Below are positions 23,739 to 32,321 of a stretch of 32,400 nucleotides of DNA, one piece after another; within the stretch, counting starts at the first letter, position 1; each line of letters starts with the position of its first letter. The stretch is from Asaia bogorensis (lineage in GTDB: Bacteria > Pseudomonadota > Alphaproteobacteria > Acetobacterales > Acetobacteraceae). The DNA lies in the NCBI GenBank assembly GCA_945869965.1, contig CAMBRC010000048.1, forward strand, positions 1-32,400, in the 5' to 3' direction. A model generated the notes under the pieces. It searched no databases. It was not told where the DNA came from and was given only the letters and a program-made list of their open reading frames with translations. Both the position numbers and the translations under genes were made by a program.

Positions 23739-24674
23739 CTACAGTTCCATCTCGCGGCGGCGCAGGAAGCGCAGCGCGATCGCGGATGTGGTGGCGATGA
23801 ACAGGAACATCAGCACCGCCAGCGCGCTGCCACGGCCGAAATCCTGCAGGCCGGACGTCGTGTTGCCAAAGGCGGTGCGATAGAAATACAGGCCGAGCAC
23901 ATCGGTGGCACCGCCGGGCGAGCCGTTAAGGCCGGACATCACATAGGGCAGTTCGAACCAGTTGAAGCTGCCGATAAAGGTCAGGGTGAAGATGATGGTG
24001 GTCGCCGGCGCCACTAGCGGCCAGATGATGCGGGTCAGCAGCACCCGGTCAGTGGCGCCGTCGATGCGCGCGGCCTCCAGCGTTTCCTTCTGAATCCGCT
24101 GCATCCCGGCCAGGAAGATCAGGGCGGGGAAGCCGACCCAGTGCCAGGCGTTGGTGAAGATCAGACTACCCAGCGCGGTCGACTCATCGCCAAGCCACGG
24201 CCGGCCGGGCAGGCCGACCAAGGCGAGGGCGGCATTCACCATGCCGAACAGCGGATGCAAAAACAGCTTCCACAGGAAGCCGACGATCACCGCCGACAGC
24301 ACGACCGGCAGGAACACGATCACCTGGTGGATGCGGTGGCCGGGCAGGCCCTTGAGCAGGGCGAAGGCGATCAGGTAAGCGAGCCCGTTCTGCACCACCA
24401 TCAGGGCGGCGAAGACGATGATGTTGTGGCGCAAGGCGCGCCAGGTCCAGCTGGCGAAGGGCTCTTCGATGAGCACATCGGCGAAGTTGCGCAGCCCGAC
24501 GAAACTGTCGGGCGCGACGCCCTTGAAGCTGAAGAAGGCGTAGCGCAGCGCCGAGAGGAGCGGCCAGGCGACAAACAGGGTCATCACCAGCAGCGCCGGG
24601 GCGAGCAGGAACAGGATCCACAGGCCTTGCCGGCGCCGAGCATGGGCCCGGCGCGCGGCTGCCGTTAGCGTCAT
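23739..24674 (-). CDS. Carbohydrate ABC transporter permease, MalF/UgpA type
   Basis: This 311-residue inner-membrane permease of the CUT1 family has about six hydrophobic helices. The first part WILFLLAPALLVMTLFVAWPLLSALRYAFFSF and the VGLRNFADV segment are typical of the first permease of such pairs. The EAA loop is present as ETLEAARIDGATDRVLLTRI. The ATG follows the binding-protein stop directly with no gap, so the two are translated together. Normally a MalG-type permease and an ATPase gene would follow, but a GC-rich repeat comes next and then unrelated genes. The lone MalG-type permease at 10027 is a plausible former partner. Confidence 0.92.
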   Translation of the reverse strand: MTLTAAARRAHARRRQGLWILFLLAPALLVMTLFVAWPLLSALRYAFFSFKGVAPDSFVGLRNFADVLIEEPFASWTWRALRHNIIVFAALMVVQNGLAYLIAFALLKGLPGHRIHQVIVFLPVVLSAVIVGFLWKLFLHPLFGMVNAALALVGLPGRPWLGDESTALGSLIFTNAWHWVGFPALIFLAGMQRIQKETLEAARIDGATDRVLLTRIIWPLVAPATTIIFTLTFIGSFNWFELPYVMSGLNGSPGGATDVLGLYFYRTAFGNTTSGLQDFGRGSALAVLMFLFIATTSAIALRFLRRREMEL

Positions 24675-25934
24675 TTATTTCTGGAACGGCTTGAAGTAGC
24701 GGGCAATGCCCTGGGTCATCGAGGTGCCAACCTCGGCCGGGGTCATGCTGCCCGCCATCATCTTCTGGATGCCGGGCTGCAACAGCTCCGAGCCGGTGGG
24801 GCTGTCGTAGCGGAAATACACCGCGGTGATGTAGGGCGCCGCGGTTTCGTTCAGCTTTGCCACGCCGGCCAGCATTGGATCAGCGATGGTCACACCCTTG
24901 ATCGGCGAGATGTTGCCGAGCAGCGCGGAGAACTTGTCGCCGAACTGCGTTGTGCCCATCCAGCGTACAAGCTTGAGCGCGTCGGCCTGGTTGGCGGTCT
25001 TGGCGTTCACCGCATAGCCGCCGTCGAAGAATTTGCTGACCAGACGCGGTGCGCCGGCGGCCGGTGCCGGCGGGGCGACGAAGCTCATGTCCAGCTTCGG
25101 GTTCTGCTTGCGGAAATTGGCGATCTCGAAGCTGCCGCCGGCGAACATGGCGGCACGGCCGGACAGGAACAGCTGCTGGGCCGTCGGGTAGTCGATGCCG
25201 GAAAAGCCGGTCGGCATGAATTCGCGCAGTTCGAGCAGCTTGGACAGGGCGGCGGTGTAGCGCGGGTCCTCGAAGGTGGCGCGCCCGGCCAGCAGATCGG
25301 CCGTGAAGTTCGGGCCGAGATGCGGGTTGGTGAACACCGAGGTGAAGACCTCACACATCCAGGCGGTGGCCATGCCGTTGGCCAGCGGCACCACGCCCTT
25401 GTCCTTCAGCGTCTTGGCGACGGTGAGCAGCTCGGCCCAGGTGGTCGGCGCGGTCAGCCCGGCGGCCTTGAAGACATCGTTGTTGACGAACAGGCCCAGC
25501 GTTTGGCTGGCGAACGCATAGGAGTAGATGCGGCCGTCGGCGCGCAGGGTCAGGCTGGCCTTGGCGTCGTCCGGCAGGTTGGCCAGTTCAGGCACGTTGG
25601 CGGGGTCGAGCGGCAGCAGGTAGCCAGCCTTGGCGAACTGCTCCAGCCCGCCATAGGCGCGAGTGTGGATCACGTCGCCGCCCTTGCCAGCGGCCAGCGC
25701 GGTGGAGAGCACGGTGGCGTATTGCTCGACGGCAAAGGCCTCGAACTTCACCGTGATGCCGGGATTGGCCTTCATGAAATCGGCGAACAGCTCAGTGTAG
25801 GCGGCCTTGTCTTCCTGGCGCCACGTCCAGAATGTGACCTCGCCGGCCTGGGCCTGGACGGTGGCAATGCCGAGCATGGCACCTGCCGCCAAGGTCGCCG
25901 CCAGCATCCGCCGGCCAATCCGATTCGCCATCAT
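24675..25934 (-). CDS. Extracellular solute-binding protein family 1 (sugar-type)
   Basis: This is a 419-residue periplasmic binding protein for a sugar, sugar-phosphate or polyol. The signal peptide spans MMANRIGRRMLAATLAAGAM and ends near VQAQA. Mature landmarks are VTFWTWRQEDKAAYTELFADF, FEAFAVEQYATVLSTALAAG, GRIYSYAFASQTLGLFVNND, ALSKLLELREF and LFLSGRAAMFAGGSFEI. These match the UgpB/MalE-like family 1, but the ligand is not predictable from sequence. A GGGGAGG ribosome site lies about a dozen bases upstream of the double ATG. It is the first gene of a two-gene transporter remnant and is divergent from the phosphatase-superfamily gene, with a GGGCGC/GCGCCC hairpin in the shared upstream region. 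Confidence 0.93.
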   Translation of the reverse strand: MMANRIGRRMLAATLAAGAMLGIATVQAQAGEVTFWTWRQEDKAAYTELFADFMKANPGITVKFEAFAVEQYATVLSTALAAGKGGDVIHTRAYGGLEQFAKAGYLLPLDPANVPELANLPDDAKASLTLRADGRIYSYAFASQTLGLFVNNDVFKAAGLTAPTTWAELLTVAKTLKDKGVVPLANGMATAWMCEVFTSVFTNPHLGPNFTADLLAGRATFEDPRYTAALSKLLELREFMPTGFSGIDYPTAQQLFLSGRAAMFAGGSFEIANFRKQNPKLDMSFVAPPAPAAGAPRLVSKFFDGGYAVNAKTANQADALKLVRWMGTTQFGDKFSALLGNISPIKGVTIADPMLAGVAKLNETAAPYITAVYFRYDSPTGSELLQPGIQKMMAGSMTPAEVGTSMTQGIARYFKPFQK

Positions 25935-26100
25935 GGGCCTCAGCCTCCCCGAAAACGGGCGCGCTGGGCGCCCGGTGTTTGATGCAATGAACCTATGAAC
26001 CCGGCAATTTGGAAGTCAAGCAATGTGGCGGCGACATGCCGGGATGACGGGTGCGGCCAAGCCCGCTAAAGCACACGAGGTGATGGCGAGGGTCGACGGA

Positions 26101-27528
26101 ATGGACGAGCGGTTCCTGCTGTTGGTGTTCGACGGGCTGCGCCCCGACCTGGTGCGCCCGGACACCACGCCCAACCTGCTGCGCCTGGCCGCGATGGGCA
26201 CCCGCTTCGCCCGCGCCCGTTCGGTGTTTCCGTCCGAGACACGGGTTTGCTCGGCCACCGTCACCACCGGCTGCATGCCGCGGCGGCATGGGTTGGTGGC
26301 CAACCGGCTGGCACACCCGGTCGACGCCAATGTCCGGGGTGCTGCGGGGCGCAGCGTCGATACCGGGCAGATGGCGGCGTTACTGGCGCTGGAGGAGGCA
26401 ATGGGCGAGGCGCTGCTGGACATGCCCGCCCTCGGCGCCCGGCTGGCCGCGGCGGGGCGCGACTTTGCCTTGCTTAGCAGCGGCACCACCGGACAGAGCC
26501 ATGTGCTGAATCCGACCGCCGCCGCCCTCGGCCAGGTGACGCTGTCGGTGCACGGGGCGCAGGCCTGTTCGCCCAAGGGCGCGGCACTGCTGGCCACGCT
26601 GGAACCACCGCCGGCCGACCCCACCGGAAAGGCCGAGTGGATCGCCGATGTCTTTCGCAGCAATTTCCTGCCGGACCCGCCGGCGGCGACCATCCTGTGG
26701 CTGTGCGAGCCCGATACCTCCGGCCACTACCAGGGCTTGGGCAGTACGGGGAACCACGACGCGCTGCGCCGGGTGGATGCCGCCTTCGGGCGTATCCTGG
26801 ACGACTGGCAAGCGGGGCCGATGCGCGACCACCTGCACATCATGGCCGCCTCGGACCATGGCCACGCCACCATCACCGGCAATGTCAGTGCCGCACCGCT
26901 GTTTGCCGCCCAGCCTGAATTCGCCGGCTGCCGGATGCTGGCCGGCGTCAGCGGCGGCGTCGTGGTGCCGGGCGGCGAGGCCGCGGTGATCAGCGAGGTT
27001 GCCGCCTGGCTGACCCGGCAGGACTGGATCGGCCATGTCTTCGCCGCCGATGGCGCCGACCTGCCGCCCGGCGTGCTGCCGCGCAGTGCCGTGCTGGTGG
27101 ATCACCGGCGCACCGCCGAGGTGTTGTTCACCCTGAGGGCGGGGGCGGCGGCGTCACCGCTGGGCCTGTCGGGCACCACGCTGAACGATGGCGCGTTGCA
27201 GGCCGGGGCGGGCACCCATGGCGGGCTGACCGCGGCTGAGATGTCGATCGTGCTGATGATGGCGGGCGGGCGGGTACCGCGCGGCGAACTGAGCGAATGG
27301 CCGGCCGGACTGGCCGATATTGCGCCCACCGTGCTGGCGCTGCTCGGGATCGGCGGCGGCGAGATGCTGGATGGCCGCGTGCTGGTCGAGGCGCTGGAGC
27401 CTGGGGCCCAACCGGGTGATGCGCCGGCGCCGGAAACCTGGGAGCCGATCGACGGCACCTATGGCCAGCGCCTGGTCCGCACCCGGCTGGGCCGGCACAC
27501 CTATATCGACTACGGCCAACGGCTCTGA
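26101..27528 (+). CDS. Alkaline phosphatase superfamily protein (phosphodiesterase/nucleotide pyrophosphatase-like)
   Basis: This 475-residue metal-dependent hydrolase has the alkaline phosphatase fold. Metal ligands are visible at D11 in VFDGLRPDLV, in LCEPDTSGHYQG, in ASDHGHATI and in AGTHGG. The candidate nucleophile is T47 in FPSETRVCSATVTTG, where the following residues differ from the usual N-containing loop. MPRRHGLVANR completes the family pattern. It probably cleaves a phosphodiester or phosphomonoester; no signal peptide is evident, so it seems cytoplasmic. The start is uncertain: ATG 26101 has GAGGG eight bases upstream, with ATG 26083 and 26023 as alternatives. Its divergent neighbour is a sugar-type binding protein, so import and hydrolysis of a phosphorylated solute is possible but unproven. 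Confidence 0.88.
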   Translation: MDERFLLLVFDGLRPDLVRPDTTPNLLRLAAMGTRFARARSVFPSETRVCSATVTTGCMPRRHGLVANRLAHPVDANVRGAAGRSVDTGQMAALLALEEAMGEALLDMPALGARLAAAGRDFALLSSGTTGQSHVLNPTAAALGQVTLSVHGAQACSPKGAALLATLEPPPADPTGKAEWIADVFRSNFLPDPPAATILWLCEPDTSGHYQGLGSTGNHDALRRVDAAFGRILDDWQAGPMRDHLHIMAASDHGHATITGNVSAAPLFAAQPEFAGCRMLAGVSGGVVVPGGEAAVISEVAAWLTRQDWIGHVFAADGADLPPGVLPRSAVLVDHRRTAEVLFTLRAGAAASPLGLSGTTLNDGALQAGAGTHGGLTAAEMSIVLMMAGGRVPRGELSEWPAGLADIAPTVLALLGIGGGEMLDGRVLVEALEPGAQPGDAPAPETWEPIDGTYGQRLVRTRLGRHTYIDYGQRL

Positions 27529-27573
27529 CCGGCGGGCAGGCATCCATTGGCGCGTGCGCCACGTAACACCGGC

Positions 27574-28452
27574 ATGATCCGCACATCCCTGCGCCAGGTC
27601 GGCGCCCTGTTCCTGCCGCTGCTCGGCCTGTTCGCCGCCATTCCCGGCTGTGCGCCGGCCGATCTGCTGAACCGCACGGTCGACCAGGCCGGGCTCGTCG
27701 AGCAACGTGACATTGCCTATGGCACGCTGCCGCGCCAGGCGATGGACGTTTGGCGCCCAATTGACGGTGCGGCGAACTTGCCGGTGGTGGTGTTCTTCTA
27801 TGGCGGCTCCTGGCAGACCGGACGGCGCGCCGACTACCGTTTCGTCGCGGCCGATCTCGCCCGGCGTGGACATGTCGTGGTGGTGCCGGACTACCGGCTG
27901 TATCCCGAGGTCGGGTTCCCCGTCTTTCTCCAGGACGCGGCCGCCGCCGTCGCCAAGGCGCGCCGGATGGCGGCGGGTTGGGGCGGCGATCCCGCCCGCG
28001 TGGTGCTGATGGGCCATTCGGCCGGCGCCCATATCGCTGCGATGCTGGCGCTGGACCCGCGCTGGCTGGCCGCCGAGGGCGACAGCCGGGACCGCTTGGC
28101 CGGGCTGGTCGGCCTGGCCGGGCCCTATGATTTCCTGCCGATCACCGGGCGCGACATCCGCGCGGTGTTCGCCAGTGCCGCCGACCTGCGCGATACCCAA
28201 CCGATCAATTTCGCCGACCGCCGCGCGCCGCAGACCCTGCTGCTGCATGGCAGCGACGATACCACGGTGCTGCCGCGCAACAGCCAGGCTCTGGCCGACC
28301 GCATCAGCCACGATGGCGGGCAAGCGCGACTGCGGCTGTACGACGGGGTCGGCCATATCGGCATCGTGCTGGGGTTTGCCCAACTCTTTCGCGGCCGCGC
28401 CCCGGTTCTGGACGACACCGTCGCCTTCATCGCCACCCTGCCGCCGCGCTAG
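27574..28452 (+). CDS. Alpha/beta hydrolase (esterase), probable lipoprotein
   Basis: This is 292 residues. The N-terminus MIRTSLRQVGALFLPLLGLFAAIPGCAP is a hydrophobic signal with a lipobox-like IPGC (Cys26), suggesting attachment to a membrane. The hydrolase fold follows: FFYGGSWQTG (variant of the HGGGW oxyanion motif), VVPDYRLYPE, the nucleophile elbow LMGHSAGAHIA with intact serine, the acid in LHGSDDTTV and histidine in DGVGHIG. This pattern belongs to carboxylesterases of the BD-FAE/hormone-sensitive-lipase-like group. ATG 27574 was preferred over an in-frame TTG at 27547. It lies 45 bases after the phosphatase-superfamily gene and 56 bases before hpnA on the same strand, so it may be co-transcribed with the hopanoid genes. 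Confidence 0.88.
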   Translation: MIRTSLRQVGALFLPLLGLFAAIPGCAPADLLNRTVDQAGLVEQRDIAYGTLPRQAMDVWRPIDGAANLPVVVFFYGGSWQTGRRADYRFVAADLARRGHVVVVPDYRLYPEVGFPVFLQDAAAAVAKARRMAAGWGGDPARVVLMGHSAGAHIAAMLALDPRWLAAEGDSRDRLAGLVGLAGPYDFLPITGRDIRAVFASAADLRDTQPINFADRRAPQTLLLHGSDDTTVLPRNSQALADRISHDGGQARLRLYDGVGHIGIVLGFAQLFRGRAPVLDDTVAFIATLPPR

Positions 28453-28508
28453 CAGTTTCGTCCGCCGCCGCTATACAGGGCTTCTCGAAACCTTGGCGTA
28501 GATCGCGT

Positions 28509-29507
28509 GTGAGCACTCCTCCCACCCTCCTGACCGGCGGCACTGGCTTTGTCGGCTCCGCCGTGGCCCGGTCGCTATTGGCGCGCGGCCACCGCGTGCG
28601 CGCGCTATGCCGCCCCGGCAGCGACCGGCGCAACCTCGCGGGGCTCGACCTGGAGATTGTCGAGGGTGACCTGGGCGACCCCGCCTCGCTCGCCCGGGCG
28701 GTGGCCGGGTGCCGCTTTGTGATGCATGTCGCCGCCGACTACCGCATCTGGGTGCCTGACCCCGATGCCATGCTGCGCGCCAATGTCGACGGCACCGTTG
28801 CCCTGTTGCGCGCCGCCCATGCCGCCGGGGTCGAGCGCATCGTCCATTGCAGCAGCGTGGCAGCGCTGGGGCTGACGTCCGATGGCACCCCGGGCAACGA
28901 GACCACGCCGGTTTCCGAGGCAACGGTGATCGGCGTCTACAAGAAATCCAAGTTCCGCGCCGAACAGGCCGTCTTGGCCCTGGTGCGCGACGAGGGCATT
29001 CCCGCCGTCATCGTCAACCCCGCCGCCCCGATCGGCCCGCGCGACATCAAGCCGACGCCGACCGGGCGGATGATCGCCGATGCCGCCTCGGGCCGGATGC
29101 CGGCCTATCTCGATACCGGCTTATGCGTGGTGCATGTCGACGACGTGGCCGAGGGCCACCTGCTCGCCCTGGAGCGCGGCCAGATCGGCGAGCGCTATGT
29201 CCTCGGCGGCGAGAACCTGTTGCTGCGCGACCTGCTCTCCCTGGTCGCCGCCAGCGTTGGCCGCCGTCCACCCAGCATCTGTCTGCCCACCGGCCTGCTG
29301 TGGCCGGTTGCACTGGCCTGCGAAGGCCTGGCCCGCTTCGGCATCGAACCACTGGTCACCCGCGACCACCTGCGCATGGCACGCAAGAAGATGTTCTTTT
29401 CCTCGGCCAAGGCGACGCGCGAGCTAGGGTTCTCGGCACGACCGGCCAGTCAGGCAATCGCCGATGCCGTCACGTGGTTTCGTGATCACCGCATGGTACC
29501 CCGGTGA
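28509..29507 (+). CDS. hpnA: Hopanoid-associated sugar epimerase HpnA
   Basis: This 332-residue extended short-chain dehydrogenase/epimerase has the nucleotide-binding LLTGGTGFVGSAVARSLLARG at the N-terminus, HVAADYRIW typical of HpnA, and the catalytic YxxxK within IGVYKKSKFRAEQ. Further markers are NPAAPIGPRDIKPTPTG and VHVDDVAEGHLLALE. It is thought to make or modify the sugar part of hopanoid head groups. The start is GTG at 28509; no ATG is available near it. The stop overlaps the GTG of hpnB by four bases, the first of three such overlaps in this cluster. Confidence 0.95.
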   Translation: MSTPPTLLTGGTGFVGSAVARSLLARGHRVRALCRPGSDRRNLAGLDLEIVEGDLGDPASLARAVAGCRFVMHVAADYRIWVPDPDAMLRANVDGTVALLRAAHAAGVERIVHCSSVAALGLTSDGTPGNETTPVSEATVIGVYKKSKFRAEQAVLALVRDEGIPAVIVNPAAPIGPRDIKPTPTGRMIADAASGRMPAYLDTGLCVVHVDDVAEGHLLALERGQIGERYVLGGENLLLRDLLSLVAASVGRRPPSICLPTGLLWPVALACEGLARFGIEPLVTRDHLRMARKKMFFSSAKATRELGFSARPASQAIADAVTWFRDHRMVPR

Positions 29508-30625
29508 TCGCGGCGGCCGCGCTGCTGGCCTGGGCCTGGCTGCTCACCCTGCACGGGCGGTTCTGGCAGTCCGGCCCGGCATTGCCCCCGATGCTGCCGC
29601 GCGAGGCACCCGACGGGGCCCCCGACGTAGCCATCGTGGTGCCAGCGCGCGATGAGGCCGCCCTGATCGCCCGCAGCCTCGGCAGTCTGCTGGCACAGGA
29701 CTATCCCGGCCGCTACCGGGTCATCCTGGTCGACGACAATTCGCACGACGCCACCGCCGGCATCGCGCACACACTGCCGGGCGCCGACCGGCTGACGGTG
29801 ATCCACGGCCGCCCCCGCCCCGCCGGCTGGGCCGGCAAACTCTGGGCGGTGCACCAGGGAGTGGCCGCCAGCACCGAGGACCTCGTCCTGCTGACCGACG
29901 CCGACATCGAACACGCCCCCGGCCACCTGTCGTCGCTGGTCGCCCAAGCCCAAGCCACCGGCTGCGACATGGTCAGCGAGATGGTGCGGCTGAACACCGA
30001 AAGCTGGGCCGAGCGCGCCCTGATCCCAGCCTTCGTCTATTTCTTCCAGCTGCTCTACCCCTTCGCCTGGGTCAACGATCCCCTCCGCGCCACCGCCGCG
30101 GCCGCCGGCGGCACCGTGCTGATCCGCCGCACCGCGCTCGCCCGCATCGGCGGGATTGCCACCATTGCCGACCGGCTGATCGACGACTGCGCGCTGGCGG
30201 CCCGCGTCAAGCAGGGCGGCCGCATCTGGCTCGGCCACAGCGACCTCGCCCGCTCGATCCGGCCCTATCCCGGCCCCGGCGATATCTGGCGGATGGTCGC
30301 CCGCTCGGCCTATGTCCAGCTGCACCACTCGCCATTGCTGCTGCTCGGCACATTGCTCGGCCTCGCCCTGGTCTTCCTGGCCCCGCCGGCCTTGGCCATT
30401 GCCGGCGAAGGCAATGCCCGCCTCGCCGGCCTGCTTGGCTGGGCCGGCATGGCCGCGTCATTCCTGCCAACCCTGCATCGCTACGGCCGCTCGCGCGCCT
30501 GGGCACCGTTCCTGCCGCTGGTCGCCATCTTCTACATGGCGGCCACGCTAGGCGCCGCCTGGAGCCATCATTTCGGCCGCGGCGTCGCCTGGAAGGGCCG
30601 CGCCTACGCGGCGGGCCGGGCATGA
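29504..30625 (+). CDS. hpnB: Hopanoid biosynthesis glycosyltransferase HpnB
   Basis: This is a 373-residue membrane-attached family 2 glycosyltransferase. It begins with a hydrophobic segment (AAAALLAWAWLLTL). Catalytic features are IVVPARDEA, VILVDDNSHDAT, the DxD-like LLTDADIEHAP and the acid in RLIDDCALAARVKQ. The last 100 residues hold about three transmembrane helices. Its role in the pathway is inferred from its constant place in hopanoid clusters, where it is taken to transfer a sugar to the hopanoid side chain. It uses a GTG start within the hpnA stop and ends in an ATGA overlap with hpnC. Confidence 0.94.
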   Translation: MIAAAALLAWAWLLTLHGRFWQSGPALPPMLPREAPDGAPDVAIVVPARDEAALIARSLGSLLAQDYPGRYRVILVDDNSHDATAGIAHTLPGADRLTVIHGRPRPAGWAGKLWAVHQGVAASTEDLVLLTDADIEHAPGHLSSLVAQAQATGCDMVSEMVRLNTESWAERALIPAFVYFFQLLYPFAWVNDPLRATAAAAGGTVLIRRTALARIGGIATIADRLIDDCALAARVKQGGRIWLGHSDLARSIRPYPGPGDIWRMVARSAYVQLHHSPLLLLGTLLGLALVFLAPPALAIAGEGNARLAGLLGWAGMAASFLPTLHRYGRSRAWAPFLPLVAIFYMAATLGAAWSHHFGRGVAWKGRAYAAGRA

Positions 30626-31464
30626 GCGGCAACGTCGAAACCCCCAACGTCGAGTCATGGTCCGGCAAGTCGCGCGGCGACGAGAATTTCCCGGTTGGCT
30701 CGGCACTGATCAGCGCGCGCCTGCGACCGCATGTCCACGCCTACTACGCCTTCGCCCGCAATGCCGACGACATCGCCGACAGTCCCGAACTAGCACCCGA
30801 CGACAAGATCCGCCGGCTGGACGTCATGGAAGCGGTCCTGCTCGGCCACAGCGATGCCGGCAGCCCCAGCGCCCTGGGCCTGCGCGCCAGCCTCGCCGCA
30901 TGCGGCGTCACCTCGCGCCACGCCACCGACCTGCTGATCGCCTTCCGCCAGGACGCCACCAAGACGCGCTATGCCAACTGGGCCGAGTTGCTGGACTATT
31001 GCCGCTTCTCCGCCATGCCGGTCGGCCGCCACGTGCTCGCCCTGCATGGCGAGGCCGAGGCCACCTTCCCCGCCTCGGACGCCCTATGCGCCACGCTCCA
31101 GGTGCTGAACCACCTGCAGGACATCCAGAAGGACCTGCTCGAGCTCGACCGCTGCTACCTGCCGGCCGACCTGTTGGCGCGGTTTGGCACCGGGGTGGAC
31201 GACATCGCCCGCCCCGCCGCCACGCCTGGCATGCGTGGGGTGATCGACGCGCTGCTCGACGAGTGCGACGCCCTCAACCGCGCCGGCCGCCGCTTGCCGC
31301 CCGGGGTGCGCGACCGCCGCCTGCGCCTGGAGACGGCGGTGATCCTCGGCCTCGCCGAGCGCCTGGCCGCCCGCCTGCGCCGCCAAGACCCGCTGGCCCG
31401 ACGGGTGAAGCTAAGCAAGTTCGATGCCCTGGGGGCGCTGTTCGCGGCGCTGCGTTATTGGTGA
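30622..31464 (+). CDS. hpnC: Hydroxysqualene synthase HpnC
   Basis: This 280-residue member of the squalene/phytoene synthase family converts presqualene diphosphate to hydroxysqualene in the bacterial HpnCDE squalene route. The start ESWSGKSRGDENFPVGS is characteristic of HpnC. The first aspartate-rich motif is ARNADDIADSPE and the second lies in NHLQDIQKDLLELDRCYLP, where the pattern differs from HpnD as expected. It is cytoplasmic or peripheral. The ATG overlaps the hpnB stop, and its TGA overlaps the GTG of hpnD. Confidence 0.95.
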   Translation: MSGNVETPNVESWSGKSRGDENFPVGSALISARLRPHVHAYYAFARNADDIADSPELAPDDKIRRLDVMEAVLLGHSDAGSPSALGLRASLAACGVTSRHATDLLIAFRQDATKTRYANWAELLDYCRFSAMPVGRHVLALHGEAEATFPASDALCATLQVLNHLQDIQKDLLELDRCYLPADLLARFGTGVDDIARPAATPGMRGVIDALLDECDALNRAGRRLPPGVRDRRLRLETAVILGLAERLAARLRRQDPLARRVKLSKFDALGALFAALRYW

Positions 31465-32300
31465 GCAGCAGCACTGACATCGCCGAAGTGGAAGCCATCG
31501 TCCGCGCCGCCGGCACCAGTTTTTACCGTGGCATGGCCATCCTGCCGCCGCCGCGGCGCCAGGCGATGTACGCGATCTATGCCTTCTGCCGCATCGTCGA
31601 CGACATCGCCGACGAGGAGTCGCCCTTCGCCTCGCGAAAGCCACGCCTCGACGAATGGCGCGCCCGCATCGCGGCACTCTATGCTGGGCAGGCCGATGAC
31701 GCGGTGACCCGCGAACTCCGGCGCGCCATCACCGCCTACGTCCTGCGCCGGGAAGATTTCATCGCCGTGATCGACGGGATGGAAATGGACGCCGAAGCCC
31801 CGGTGGTGGCACCGGACGAAGCCACGCTCGACCTTTACTGCGACCGCGTCGCCGCCGCCGTCGGCCGGCTGTCGGTGCGCGCCTTTGGCGATGCGTCGGA
31901 AAACGCCGATCGGGTCGCCCACCACCTCGGGCGCGCCCTGCAACTCACCAACATCCTGCGCGACATCCACGAGGATTCCGGCCGCGGCCGCCTCTATCTG
32001 CCGCGCGATCTGCTCGACCCCGCCGGCATCCCGCATGATCCCCGCGCGGTACTACGCCACCCGGCCCTGCCGCAGGTCTGTGCTACCCTCGCCGCCCGCG
32101 CCCACGGCCATTTCCGCGACGCCGCCGCATGGATGGAAAAATGCGACCGCCGCGCCATGAAACCCGCCCGGCTGATGGGCGCCACCTACGCCGCCATCCT
32201 GGCGCGGCTGGAGGCGCGCGGCTGGGAGCGCCTGGAGGTGCCGGTGAAGCTCTCGAAATGGGCCAAGCTGCGCATCGCCGCCTGGCATTTGCTGGGCTAG
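31461..32300 (+). CDS. hpnD: Presqualene diphosphate synthase HpnD
   Basis: This 279-residue trans-isoprenyl diphosphate synthase condenses two farnesyl diphosphates to presqualene diphosphate. Motifs are SFYRGMAILPPPRRQAMYAI, the first Asp-rich FCRIVDDIADEE, VGRLSVRAFG, LQLTNILRDIHEDSGRGRLY (second Asp-rich), and YLPRDLL. The GTG at 31461 inside the hpnC stop gives a normal length; the much longer frame reported upstream is the shadow of hpnC. In most genomes hpnE, the flavoprotein that finishes squalene, follows at once, but here a GC-rich repeat follows, so hpnE is either beyond the window or elsewhere. Confidence 0.95.
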   Translation: MSSSTDIAEVEAIVRAAGTSFYRGMAILPPPRRQAMYAIYAFCRIVDDIADEESPFASRKPRLDEWRARIAALYAGQADDAVTRELRRAITAYVLRREDFIAVIDGMEMDAEAPVVAPDEATLDLYCDRVAAAVGRLSVRAFGDASENADRVAHHLGRALQLTNILRDIHEDSGRGRLYLPRDLLDPAGIPHDPRAVLRHPALPQVCATLAARAHGHFRDAAAWMEKCDRRAMKPARLMGATYAAILARLEARGWERLEVPVKLSKWAKLRIAAWHLLG

Positions 32301-32321
32301 CGCGAATGTCAGCAAGGAAGA

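Noticed and set aside
27154-28383. 409-codon minus-strand frame opposite the esterase and phosphatase genes
   Set aside because: It spans two good plus-strand genes and their gap and shows no motif, so it is a composition shadow.
30657-31460. Fusion of an unknown 268-residue domain to HpnD
   Set aside because: The extra part is the out-of-frame shadow of hpnC, rich in Arg/Pro; the GTG within the hpnC stop gives a normal HpnD.
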